A stretch of 64,000 bases of DNA. It comes from Dromaius novaehollandiae. Lineage: Eukaryota > Chordata > Aves > Casuariiformes > Dromaiidae. Below the pieces are notes generated by a model. The model did no database searches, had not been told where the DNA came from, and worked only from the letters and a program-made list of their open reading frames with translations. The stretch lies in assembly GCF_036370855.1 (NCBI RefSeq), contig NC_088099.1:23775501-23839500 (forward strand), read 5' to 3'. A program made the position numbers and the translations under genes. Positions within the stretch are counted from its first letter, which is position 1. The number at the start of each line of letters is the position of its first letter. Positions 36,101-48,100 of the stretch are shown piece after piece.

Positions 36101-37809
36101 TGATTTTATTTGCAGAGTAATGATTTTGCTTTGTGCAAGGAGAAAGGAATTAGATTGTTAGGAGCTCTGATTGTGCCTTCTCCTCTCCACCAGCCAGCTC
36201 CCCGGGCCGGCGTGCGGGGGATACAGGCTGCACTATGCATCACTGCCACAACGCGCTTCCTCTTCTTCAAGCCTCTCCTGCAGCTGTGCAAAAAGATGCC
36301 CCTCCATGACCCAAAGTTGTAGCAAAGCCTTGAGTGAGCCTTATCACAGCTAAAATACAACTCAAAGCTACATTTAATTCATCTCCATTTGCTTTATTTG
36401 ATAAGAGGGGATGTCACCACAGCAAAGATTTTTTAGAATAAAAATGAGTCAGTAACTATCTCTAAAGGACTTGCTTTAAGGGTAGGCGTAATGCAATCCA
36501 CACAGGCTGTGAAATTATTCTCATCAGGAGGCTTTAAGGAATGTTTCTGGGAACCAAGGTGAATTAAGGTTTGACCTTCTTTTTAATATTGTCTTTCTTG
36601 ACACTTTGTCTTATATATACACTTGTTCTCAGGTTTCAGGAATGAGCTGCATTGATCCTGTTTTTGGAAATCAGTCATAGTGGTAAACAGCAAGTCTCTG
36701 TGGTTTATGCCTGGGCCTGCTGATAGTACCTTAGAGATGTCTGAGCACCTGCCGCTGGAGATGCGGCTTTAGAAACCAGGGATTTAAACCTTTCGGGTAT
36801 AGCTCTCCCAGCCATGCTCACTTGTGAGATGAAAACAAATGGGATGAGGCAGTGATTATGGCCAGTGACTCCGGGCACTGCCAAGCCCATGAGAAACAGA
36901 TTTTTTTTGGTTTTAGAGTATTCTTCAATGTCCCCTCCCCTTGTGCCATTCTTGATCAACAAAAGCAGGATTTCTAATGCAACCAATAATAACATAGGGA
37001 AAGTGTCAGGAACTACTTTGCTTGTCACAGATTTGACAAAATTACTGGAAAATTTCCTAGCTGGTAAAATTTTCATACCAGTCAAACGTGTGATTTTATT
37101 CTTGACTCACAATGTGATTTCATACCAGCTACCCCAAGAACACAGTTACTGCGTACAAGTCTTGGTTAGTCATCCTAAATGGCAGGAATACAAAGTAAAG
37201 TAAAATTGTATTTATGAACACTAAGTTTAGTCAATGTTTTGCTTGCCATTTTACTTCACGAAAACAAGAGTACCACACAATACACTCACTGCACGTCCAT
37301 GCACTCACAGTTGTCTTTTCTTTATGTATGACAATGATGGATATAGTGTCATTCTAGCCTACAGATAAACCTGTCAGTGGAGAAAGACTCTCCTTAAACT
37401 CTGAGCTTAAATTCAGCCATTTTCACTGCAAACTAAGCTGATGCAAAGATAAATTTGGCTACACGGGGGAGTGAACAATACAGCGGGCTGGATGTTGCCA
37501 TGATATTGATAGAGAGGGCTGTGCTGCATTGCAGCTTCACTTCAGGCGGAGGCATGGAGCAGAGCGCTAAGGGCAAGAGCTACCATCTCCTGAGCCACTG
37601 CTAAATTGGCCCTTGGTCCTGATGTGAAACCTCAGAGTGTCTGAGATTCATAAGCTGATTTGTAACATTACATTGGCTGAAACAAACACAGCACCAGCAG
37701 TCTAACAGCTGTGGGGAAAACCCTGCAGGTAAATAGCACATCTGTATTGATCAAGAGCCACTTAATAGGAAATTGAAAACATGCCAGTATTCATTAGCAG
37801 TGATTGAAG

Positions 37810-37985
37810 GCATAGATTGTTAAGGCCAGGAGGAATCATTACGGCTCTACAGCGTGACCTCCCATGTAACATCAGCCAGAAGACTCCTCTGTTGTGAGGC
37901 CAATAGCTGTGTTTCAACTCAGGCATAGCTTCTAGGAAAAAAAAGTTTCATCTTAATTTTTTTAAAAGCCTTTGAAAGAAAAGCC
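37810..37985 (-). mobile_element. CR1-type LINE 3' terminus, minus orientation
   Basis: The plus strand reads 'gcatagattgttaaggccag', 'gaggaatcattacggctcta' and 'gtgacctcccatgtaacatc', then 'tctaggaaaaaaaagtttca'. This follows the reverse complement of a CR1 subfamily tail common in birds, crocodilians and turtles ('CATAGATT..AAGGCCAGAAGGGACCATTATGATCATCTAGTCTGACCTCCTGTATAACA'). The true 3' end of the element is therefore at about 37810. About 175 bases are traceable before similarity is lost. Confidence 0.72.
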
Positions 37986-38339
37986 ATACTGTGTTCCAGT
38001 CACTAATGGCAGAGTAGTAATTTGTAATCTAAATTGTCTAGCTTCAGTTTACAGACATTGGGGGAAAATTCACCCAACTTTGGGTACCTCCAATAGACGT
38101 TTACAAGCACGCAAGTCACCCTGCGTGCCTTTTACAGACAGTGGAGCAAACAGAAACTTTAAAGGAGTGATTCATCTAACTTGTTTTAGACGTCTACTTT
38201 AGAATGAGATGAATTGTGCTCTACAATCCTCTGACAATGTTGCTTAGATCTCTATTGACAGTACAGAGATTCTAGATTGACTAGCTCATATACAGACCTC
38301 TATGTTTAGTCAGATGAGTCCTAGCATGATGCATACCTT

Positions 38340-38560
38340 TTTTCTGCTGGAGAGTCTGCCCTTTCTCAGTTAGACACTTCTGGAATATGAGCAAACTATT
38401 CCTTAAACTGCTTGTTAAAGGAAGTCAGTCAGGCTTCTTTAATATTTGACCTATTTCCTAATACTTTAAACCATCTTTATGGTCTTCAGTGTTTCAGTTT
38501 CCTTCTTGGACTGCAAACATCAGAACTAGACACAATATTAGAGAACTGATCGTATGTCAG
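38340..38560 (-). mobile_element. Possible CR1 LINE internal fragment, minus orientation
   Basis: The phrases 'gacctatttcctaatacttt' and 'agaactagacacaatattag' resemble reverse-complement CR1 blocks (compare 'CCCAGAACTGGACACAATACTCC'). The spacing is loose and the sequence is strongly diverged. It could belong to the same ancient insertion as the tail at 37810-37985, but the gap is not explained. Confidence 0.35.
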
Positions 38561-38577
38561 CATGGTAAATATAGCAG

Positions 38578-38700
38578 TAGTAAGAACATAACAACATGCG
38601 ATTAGCTGTACTGGATCAGACCCAAGGTCATGTAGATTAATGGCTTGTCTGTGACATGATGTGTAGTGGATAATTTGGTGAAAGTATAAAAAGCCTACAG
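38578..38700 (+). repeat. Amniote interspersed repeat (AACATAAGAA..CATACTGGGTCAGACC family)
   Basis: 'gtaagaacataacaacatgc', 'tactggatcagacccaaggt' and 'aatggcttgtctgtgacatg' follow, in order, a repeat widespread in sauropsids ('AAGAACATAAGAACGGCCATACTGGGTCAGACCAAAGGTCCATCTAGCCCAG..CTGTCT..ACAGTGGCC'). The following 'gaaagtataaaaagcc' fits the continuation 'GAAGAGTATAAGAACAGG'. The formal family is not known to me. The apparent TATA box at 38685 is therefore part of the repeat, not evidence for a promoter. Confidence 0.5.
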
Positions 38701-41700
38701 CTTTATGGCGAATAAAGAGATCTCTGTGCTTAAGAGTGCTCCATGGAAAGCACTAACAACAACTTGTCTCATTATTTTCTGAACCAGCATAGGCTTTTGG
38801 TGTCTATAATATTGTATACTAATGAGCTTAACTGTTTAAATATGCAGTATTTAAAAAAAAAACTTCCTTTTATTTGTTCTGAATCTGCCCCATTCTATTT
38901 TCCAGTCATGTCTTCTAGGTTGCGTATCATTAAAGAGAGTGAAAAAATATTCCCTAGTATAACCTCCTTATATGAGATCGTCCTGTTTATGTACAAGAAC
39001 TAAACTAGCTCTTTTTGCCATAGCATTGATCATCTGTTCCAACAGCCATGACTTTTTCAGAATTTCTGTTTATGGAGTTAGGAGTCCTTGATTTTTTTTC
39101 ATGCAGTATTCTTTGTGCCTCACATTTGGGCCTGAATTGAATATGCCTGTTTGAACCTAAGTAAATTTGACCGTTCTTTTCTCTCATGATTTTGGGGATA
39201 TTTATAAAATTTATTAGAAATGATTTTTTTCCAAATAGTGTTAAAAAATGAAAATACTAGATAACACAGGGCCAAGAATCGGATTTTGCAGAATGCTTAC
39301 ACAAAACACAACAGCTTTACAATGATTTTCTATTCATCATTACACTCTGTAACAGTTAATGATTTAACCAACATTTAATACATTCCATGTGTGCTACATT
39401 CATACATGTGTATAAGTTGCATAGGTCTATCCTACTAATCAAAACATTGTGCTGTATCAGATCAGCTGGTTAAGTCTGTCACTGTTACCTACCAAGCCTG
39501 CAGCCTTATCAGGATGTACCAAGTGAGCTTGAGAGGACTCTTTACGTCCTCCTTGGTAGGGGAGGGAAATGCTTTAGTGCTGTTCACTATTTCATAAACA
39601 CTAGTGTAGTGAAGTGCTCTCCTGAAAGTGACTGTGAATAAGAAACTCTTCTGCTGAGATTCCTTCCCTTTACTGTCTGCCATGTCTTTCATCTCAAGTA
39701 AGACTCCTGGAGCCCAACGAGGAGTTCAGAGACTGTATTTAGATATGAAGTAAGTGCAGGCTGCAGTGCAGATCACCTTCAGACAACCCTGTTCCTTTTC
39801 GTTTTGTACCTGAGTTTCTTCCCACACCATGAGGCGGTGGCATGCTGCTAGCCCAAGCCTCGGGGCAGCATGGAGTCTCAGGTCACACCTGGCAGTTAGA
39901 CATGACTTAAGAGAACATATAGGAATGACTGGAGCCTGTGAGTAGTGAGCTGTTTTTGAAGTATCAGCCTGAAGAGTTACATGCATTAAAAAAAAAGGGC
40001 AAACACAGTATCCATATTGGGTGAGAACCATGAACAGCCATGGACCAGAGCCTTTTGGCTTAGGAGAACATGGGACCAGCTGTAGAGCCCACTCACATTT
40101 CACCAGTGCCTTTTCAGAACAGTACCAGGTTGTAACAGGCTGTAAATAACCAGAGAGCTGTCTCTCCTCAGCACATTTGTCAACGGAGTAGAATAAAAAT
40201 GTTCTCTTTGAGGTCAGAGTAGAAGTGCCTTTGTCAGAGGATGTCACAGCTTGGTTTGGCGCGGTGCCGGCCCAGCGGAGGTGGTGGTGTGCGTGCCACG
40301 GGACACATCCAAATTGCAGCATGGGTTTGCTTGGTGTTCCAGAAACTGCAGCGCCTGTGGGATTTCAGCCAGTAATGACAGCAGCAGTAGCTCTGCCTTT
40401 TGTGATTTCCCCTTTTTCATTATATTTGAATCTCACTTGTGCTGCTGATCCCTGGTCTGCTGCACTTATAATCACAGAAACGTCTTCTGCGTTCTTTCCC
40501 TGACTTGCCTCAGTCAATGAATTTCTGAAGGAGAAAAGAGGACTTTAGGTCTAAGCAACATAGCCAAAAATAGTTAACTCTTAAATGCTATTTATGATTT
40601 TATCTCCTTCTTCCTGGAGGTAGAAATGCTGCTGGCATCCTCCGTGGGGAAGATGCTTGCCAAAAGGTGGAACGCATGAAAAAGGATCATTTCCTGAATC
40701 ATCCTGAGAAGGCGGACATGCTACGGAGGAGGAATGGAACGACCTCGCTGCTTCTTCCCTGTTTCGCTCCATCTGGAGATGGATGTTGAACACAGGGAGT
40801 GGGAGGCAGAGGGGAGGCACGCTGAGATCTCTGTGCCTCCCACTCACCAAACACCCCAGCCCACTTGAACAGGCTTGCCCTCTCTGCTTTAGGCTGTTCT
40901 CTCATATATTAACTAAGACGAGGAAGCTATACCAGAGCAGGCCTTCTACTTTCAAGTTAATGCAGTTATTTTACAGTTACAGATAAAATTTTAAGCAAGC
41001 TGTTGCTCACTCTGTGTGCAAAACGTAAGCAGAAATCCTGGGTTCTGCTCAAGGCCTCAAAAATAAGGCTCCAGGAGGGACTGTTGTGACGTATAAATTT
41101 TATACAGATCCCATATAAAAGATGATTTTCCCTGTCTGTTATGATGAAAGGAAGAAAAAGCAAAGATGCCAGGGTATTTGGTGCAGAAAGGAGACATTTC
41201 TGGCTCTGCTGAAGCTTGTACACGTGAGGAAGAAGAATCTGTCTTGCTACATCCAGCTAGTCCAGGCAAAGAATAGTTTGGCTGATCCATGCTCAATCAG
41301 CAACCAGTGCCCCATTACACAACCAGAGATAAGAAGAGTGTATGGTGATGGAGAAGTCATCACACAGTTAAAGAACAGAACTTGCCATACCACCTGTTTT
41401 CCATTTTTAGACTATGAATAATAGGACATCTTCAGGGTAACCTGACAATCATAAATCCTTATTGTAATATGACCTTTAATGCACTAAAAGGTGATATTAG
41501 TGTCCTCTGATTATAAAATCTTAATATTTTAATGGAGAAGAATAAGAGCATTTGTGCTTGTATATATGTATAGAAGGAGAAAAAGAAGAAAAGGATAGAA
41601 TTAAAAAACTTTAGAATTAAGAAATGATTCAGTCGTCACACCATAAAATTACATATGAGCTATGTTATTTAAGGCTTAGCAAGGATTTGACATCCTAATC

Positions 41701-43504
41701 GTGTCAGCAATCTGAGAGATGAGCCTCTGCTTACACCACGGTCCTCTGAAGATGCTTTGCAGTGTGTTCCAGGGTGACATTTTCACTGGCTTTATCTGCT
41801 CAGTAGCACAAACACAACTTAATCCACTGCTTTTGAATTGCCACAGATGTGTATGGAGGGATGTTTCTGACAAATTTCACAACTTTTCTGGGGAAGCTTT
41901 ACATTGGGACAGCTGCATTGAAAACCAAGAAGAAAAAATCTGTTGAGCTACAGGGCCATGATGTAATTACTGCCCCCAAAATCAGCCAGCTCCAGAGCAG
42001 CATGGAGTGAAATGCCTCGAGACAAAGAGCACTTGGTCAATAACTCAACATCCAGTTTGGTTGGTCTTTGTATCACCACTGAAGAAGATAAAATTTTGAC
42101 TGTGACTATTCAGGGCGAGTATAACTTCTCATAGTGTTTACTTTCAGTCTGGTAGCAATATATACACGCCTCAAGACAAAGCTGAAGAGAATTGCTCTGC
42201 TGAGCATGAGGTTATACAGACGGCTGAGACAGCTACTTCTGCTGGGTTTGCAATAGTATAAATATAAAAACTGACTTTGAATCAAAACAATATTATTAAA
42301 TAAGCACTCATGTCAATGGCATGGACAACACATTGTTAGTTTTATCAGACACATCCACTTACTCCACTAGTTCAACAAAGCGTTGTATATCGATTTGACA
42401 AAGATACTGTCAAGTCATGTTGAGCAACTGCTGGATGTACCAGTACAGACCTTAATTTATATTCTGGAACTGTGCCCTCTCTGCCATCTTGGATCTTCCT
42501 ATAAAATCTTACAAGATGCAAGAAAAAAATCTATTCCACATTTTTCAGATTTATGATTCTCAAATGAAAGAAGGAAGGGAAATAATCTTTCCATTTGTCA
42601 GCCTGTCATCTACATGAAACAGACACAGCTGCTGCTGCAAGAAAATTCTATTACAGGTGTAAAATGGACATTTTCTTCACAAATATTTTTGTCATTAACT
42701 TAGCATAAAAATCTATGAAATGTTAGGGCAGTAGAATTCTTGTTTCATCTTATTAAAAAAAGAAACTTAAATCATAATTCACTTGAGGTTTTGTCTTTGT
42801 TATTTTGTGTAGCTGAAAAGATTTGGTGTAGCTGAAAAACATATTATGTGTAATACTCGAAAACGGACGTACTTGTTTTCGAGAAGAGTAATATGCAAAG
42901 TTACTCATTCACGTCAGCCTTCCATGAAGGAGATGATGATGGGAGATGTTGAAAGGGTCTCTTGAAAGTATCAGGGAATGAATGCCACCTGCTCCAGGAA
43001 TCTTGGCCACTAATCTCCTCCATTATTTATGACTGAGCAGTGTCTCTAGACTAGAGATCACTAAGATTTGAGTTGATATTTTTATTCCTGAAGAACATGT
43101 GTGCATAGGAAATATATGCAGCTGTGAAATTTCATCAGTAAGCATTCGTGTGCTGGTAATAAGAAAAAAACGTTTGAAATATGAAATAAGAAAAGTAATT
43201 TAAATAAGGAATACAATGAATATATATTAAAAACCTTAATGAAGAAAGGGAAAGGTCGTCATCTGACCCATTTTAGTAGCCTGTGAGGTCCCTGTGCCCC
43301 ATCCCAAGCACTTCTAAAGGAGACAGATGGGAACCTGGAGATTGTGGCTTCCGGGGCAATGAGCAAGGTACAAGGAACTCTTTGGTATGCGTTTCCCCCT
43401 TCAACCATGCCCTCCCTGGGAGGAAGCAGACATCTGATGTTTATATACTAGGTCGTCCTGAACCCCATTTAACACAGGACATGACCATCGCTCTGATCTA
43501 GTGC
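38701..43504. other. Non-coding stretch with the longest open frame, no recognised gene
   Basis: This region holds the longest uninterrupted frame in the window (minus strand, 39726-40322, 198 codons), a GC-rich spot at about 40255-40310, a perfect 12-bp-stem inverted repeat at 40797-40845, a 13-bp direct duplication near 42807-42838, and a 9-bp-stem hairpin at 42856-42883. No transposon is clear, and no coding exon can be supported. Confidence 0.45.
40797..40845. other. Perfect 12-bp inverted repeat (25-nt loop)
   Basis: The left arm gagtgggaggca (40797-40808) and the right arm tgcctcccactc (40834-40845) are exact reverse complements, separated by 25 bases. The GC-rich stem would be stable if transcribed. 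The arms are shorter and the loop longer than usual for a microRNA precursor, and no extension of pairing is seen outside the arms. Confidence 0.75.
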
Positions 43505-43735
43505 AGCAAGGCCCTGTCCTCTCCTGTTTCCCCTGAAACTCTGTTCCTCTTCCTCACATTTTCACAGGCTCTTTTCTTCCCTTCCTTTCTCTCTTCCCTC
43601 TCATGTCCCACCTGAAACCGGAAGGCTCCTGAAAGAGAGATTTCCTGGCAAGCTTGCAAAGGGAGGCCTTGCTGTCTCCCACGTCTCTGGCCTCCTTCTG
43701 TCCTCTATCTTCTCCCTCTCCAAAGGATCCCACTG
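43505..43735 (+). repeat. Pyrimidine-rich (C/T) tract
   Basis: About 230 bases are strongly biased to C and T on the plus strand ('cctgttcctcttcctcacat', 'ttcttcccttcctttctctc', 'ccctctatcttctccc'-like runs). They end just before the CR1 remnant at 43770. No splice acceptor followed by a coding frame is apparent downstream. Confidence 0.55.
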
Positions 43736-43769
43736 GCTAATTGGAGGGAGGATGGAGAAATGGAAATTA

Positions 43770-45110
43770 CTAAATGACAGCTGGAAACAGATTCAAAGCA
43801 CAGAATGTAACAAGGTGGTGTCTATCCTAGAACTTCCAAAGAACTGGTACATGAAATCAAAGGCCAAGCATTTGTATAGATCTGTCAGTGCAGGTGCAGC
43901 ATCAGATGCCTGGAAAAATAGCAAAACCAATACTTAGTAGTCTCTCACATTTAAGAAAAGATGGAAGGGTTAGAATTACCTAACCAATCCTATACCTGTG
44001 AGTCTGATCTGTCCGTGGGCAAGGCTTCAATGAGAATTTTGAATGAAAAAAAATTCAGATTTAACTATAAATGGGAAGTGGGTTAAAATGCAAAGTGAGA
44101 TTACCAGACTAGATTAACCATTTATTTTGAGAAGATAACTGTTTCTTCATTCATAGAAAGTGTAGGAGATCTAGTGTCTCTGGACTTTACTAAAGCATTT
44201 GGTATGATGTCACCTAGCAAATCATTACAGCTGGAGAACATGAGCCTTGTTGCAAAGCCTTGTTTAGTAAAGTGACAAGAAAAATGTTTTGCTGTAAAGG
44301 GAGTTGTTAGAGAGGTTGCTAGTTGGATTCTTTAATAAAAACTCACATAAAAGGTGTTACTTTGTAATATCATCATTTGTAATTCTGACACAAAATTGCA
44401 GGTGTGCTAATGACATCTGCTGCTGATGCAAAACTGAAGAGCATCATCAACAAAGAAAAGGATTGGGCCATCATACAAGAAGAACTGGGTGACTCTGAGG
44501 AACAGAATACTAGAGATAGTTTGAAAAATATTTACTGTAAAACAAATGAGAGATTAATACAAGGAATAGGGAAGCTCATCAGACAGAAATGGGCAATGAA
44601 GAAGACCTAGAGTATCAGTCAGTCATAGAATAAATGAGCCACCAGTGGGATACGCCTTTCAAAAAGAAAAAATGTTAATTCTCTAAATCAATGCCATAGT
44701 ACAAGGTATTGGAGGGACTCATCTGGAAAACTCTGTACAGTACTGGTCATCTGCATAGTATAGGTGATCAAGGAACTAAAAAGACAGTGTTATGAGCAGA
44801 GAAGGAAAGAGCCCGGCTTCTGTAGCATACCAACATGAATTCTGGAAAGTGATTTTTCCTTATACCAGTAGGGTGAATATCAGAGCAAGAAATGAACTAT
44901 TTAAGCTACAGAAAAGGAAAAAATGAGCATAACATTAGAACATTCTGAGCACCAGAACAGAGAAATTCTTCAAATCACCTTCCAGTGAAAAAAGCTGGAG
45001 GCAAAATTCTGAATTTCAGGATACAGTTTGTGTGAGTTAGTTACTTACGATGGCATGAGACCGAACTCACTGATCACAGTGTCTCTTCCAGTCATAGATT
45101 TCACATAAGC
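43770..45110 (+). mobile_element. CR1 LINE, decayed ORF2 and 3' end
   Basis: At 44180-44212 the plus strand encodes LDFTKAFGMMS, matching the CR1 RT motif LDFSKAFDTVS. At 44415-44436 it encodes SAADAKL, matching FADDTKL with the first catalytic aspartate replaced by alanine. 'ctctgtacagtactggtcat' near 44731 corresponds to 'CTGGAGTACTGTGTCCAG', and 'gaactatttaagctacagaa' near 44895 to 'GAACTATTTAAGCTACAGAA'. The 3' end is visible as 'gtctcttccagtcatagatt' near 45081-45100. Order and spacing fit a 1.3 kb 5'-truncated insertion. Multiple stops make it inactive, and divergence marks it as old. Confidence 0.65.
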
Positions 45111-48100
45111 CCTGTGACAATATAGCATCTTAAATAGTTTTCACATATTTAACACATATGCTTGTTTAAGACCATGAGATTGTACGGATGATTCCTGCAG
45201 CAGAAATGAGGTACCTGCTCTGATCATAAACAAGGCTGAATTAAGGTTACACAAGCGGCCTTTCTGTTCTAGCATTTATAAATTTCTGATTCCCTGAGTT
45301 CACTTAACAGAGGGTTGTTTGTGCACTAAGCAGACAGTATCTGGATGTGCTAAGATGCCAGAATTAATGATTAACAATTTCGCAAGGAATTGCTGTTTAC
45401 AAACACAGACTTTGCCTAAATAATATTTCAGTGCAGTGAAAAAAAAGTATTGAGAGCAGATTTCAGGAAAACAAAATTGCCATTTTACATTGTCATTTTT
45501 CAAAGCAGCCTATGTTTTAAAATTAAAGATCCTTTAGAACAAACAGATTCCAGTATGTAAACTTGATGCTTACCTTACTTTGAAAAGTTGAGAACTTCAT
45601 ACAATAATTTACCACAAAGAAATACTTAACACTGTCTTCCATGATGATACAAAAATCTGCTGACTAGTTTAGAGCTCCTCTGCAGATGATCTATTTAATG
45701 ACAAATTGTAGTTTTGACTGACAATTCTTTCAGGTTCTCCCTTCTTACAAATGCAACGTATCTAATTATTTCTGAGATACATTAGGATACAAGGAACTGA
45801 AAACAGGAAGAAACAGAACTTGCACTCTCTTACTTCTGAGATGATGATGTGAGTAAAGCTCTAATTTTGTGAGTAAAGTTATTTTAAAGTTTTGAGAACA
45901 GGGCACTAGATAATTCACTATTTTTATTCTGAGACTATTATGTTTATCCTTTGGTTTTAGTGGAGTTGGCATGCTCATAAATCCCACCTTCCTCTGGCTG
46001 TTATTTCTGTCTGGTAAATTATTTTTTTATTCACAAGGCAATAAAAGGTCACTGGAAAGCGGAATATAATATTCACTCTCATAAAATAAAGTTAAAGAGT
46101 ATTTAGCATTTATATCTTTCCAGGGCGGTAAACAAAATATGGTTTATTTGACTCAATGAAGACCTATGATACTGAAAGAGATAAATCTAATGACATGTTT
46201 TAACAGAGTAAGATAAATCTTTCAAGACAAATCTTCAATAATGCCATGTTGTTCCTGGGGAAGTCCACTGCAGAATTATACATAGGTGCCCACAGAAAGA
46301 GCAGCACTTTGGCTCTTACCTGACAAAATTATTTATGAGATGTGCAAGATACCTAGCACATTTCTAATTCACTAGCCTATTAAATTATAAAAGCAAAACA
46401 TTGCTTAATAAAGTTTAATACTAAATTTGATCATAAAATTGCAGGAATAACAGAGATTTTCCATTTTTCATCAAGCCTTATTTTGACTGAGGGACTACAA
46501 AAGGTTCCTGAGGTGTATTTTTTGAACACCTAGAATCAAATCCAATTAATTCCTTTCTAAAGGAAAATTTAAGTCAGCTTAGTAGGAAAATTTAATTCTG
46601 CTTGAAGTTCTTGGTTTAAAAAATCAATTTATCAGCTGTGAATAAGCCAGGATTTTTTAGAACAAAGTAGTATGTGTTAATATAGTGAGAAATGCATAAG
46701 AATGGATGCTTTGTATTTTGCAATGACTATATTCCTGTTATTTTGCTATTTATTTAATTTCTTCCTTATTCATAGTCTTTCAATGCACCCGGGAAGAACA
46801 GGAGTTCTGCCATAGAATCACACTGGCCACAGATAACTCCTTAGCAAGGAGGGGAGTTTTATATTCACGGCTCAGGCTTGTCCCGTCTGAGCTCATGTAT
46901 CAACTGTGATCTTTTACGTGGACTTCCAGAAGAAAAGAGAACCAGCAGAACGCTGAAACAAGGTTTCCTTCTAAACCTGGATGCAGTTTCCTGTTTTAGA
47001 GGGGAGCGAAGTTAAACATCCTTCTGCATCTACCGCATGGCTCACAAGCGTTCCTCCCCTTCCTCGCTCATAGGCGTCTCAGCCTGTTCAGGCTGTGCTC
47101 TTCGCAGACCTCAGATCACTTGGTGAAGCGACGTTTTGCCTGAGGATCAGCAGCGGCAGCGCTCACTTCTCGGGACCTCTCTACTCCTGAGTTTGCTGCC
47201 AGCCCCAGTGGCGGCAGCAGCCAGGAAAGCCTCTACGTCTGTTCTCAGAAGCAACTGAGCATTTCTTCATTGAAAAAAGAAGAAAGGAAAGAAGGAAAGA
47301 AAGAGGAAACGTGGGAAAGACAGAGAAAATAGGGAGTCAGAGGCAGAGAGGTGAGGGAAATTATGGCATGTACATTTTAAGTCTGACAAACAACTGGAGT
47401 TTCATAGGCAACTGAAACCAGAAGTTCATGATGCGAAACAATGCTAAGTATAGGCATTATTATCACCTTTGCCTCTAACAATGATCCAAACTACCAAACA
47501 GAGGCTCCTAAGCAATGTCGGTTCCAGAAAGGTGGGGAAAGGAAAAAAGGAAGGCACAAATCCTGGGGTCAAAGCTGGCTAGCTAAATGAATCTGGTCTG
47601 GTGTTCTCTTTGTGTTTAGTTTCAACTGCTCCCACTGGAGTTCCTGAGAGCTCCAAGTGCCCAGCACCTCTGACAACTGAGCCTTTTGCTTTCCTGCCTA
47701 AGTTCAAGCAGAAAACTGTTTTGTTTTTTTTTCCAGTAAATAATCCTTAAACCTTATATACTTCTTCTCTCATTTAGTATGATTCACTAGCCGTATTTGC
47801 TTTGTAAAGAGACTGATTGATTCAACCAAAGCAAACTGTACTTCCAGTGCTGGAGCAACCATAGAGAACAGGACCTGGAGAGGTCACCTACTCCACTCCC
47901 TACCCCAAGGCAGCAGCGGCAGCAGCTCTACCAAGACCATTTCTGACAGTCGGACTTGCTGGTTTATGTTACCAGCATCTCAGAGAAAGTGGGGAGATGG
48001 TCTCAATAAAGAGACAGGAAATAGGGAAAGGGAAGTGTATACTCTTTCCTACAAAACTTTTGATAGTCGAGCTAATTGCGCTACCACAGTGTTTTACTGC

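Larger units (their letters stand above)
30451..37809. other. Mostly unique non-coding DNA, no gene seen
   Basis: This stretch contains the palindrome-rich AT tract at 31548-31620, a 132-codon minus-strand open frame at 31890-32288, a MIR-like fragment at 33040-33150, a small GC-rich spot near 36190-36260, and open frames on opposite strands overlapping at 36865-37085. None of the open frames has a domain I recognise or a persuasive splice context. I see no promoter. Confidence 0.45.

Noticed and set aside
35815..36120. 101-codon plus-strand frame followed by GC-rich open frames at 36106-36360
   Set aside because: Open frames occur on both strands with no homology that I recognise. This is consistent with chance openness around a local GC-rich spot.
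38685..38716. TATAAAAAG followed by AATAAA, looking like a compact LTR or promoter plus polyadenylation site
   Set aside because: The TATA-like word falls within an old interspersed repeat whose consensus carries AGTATAAGAA at that point, and the two signals are only about 20 bases apart.
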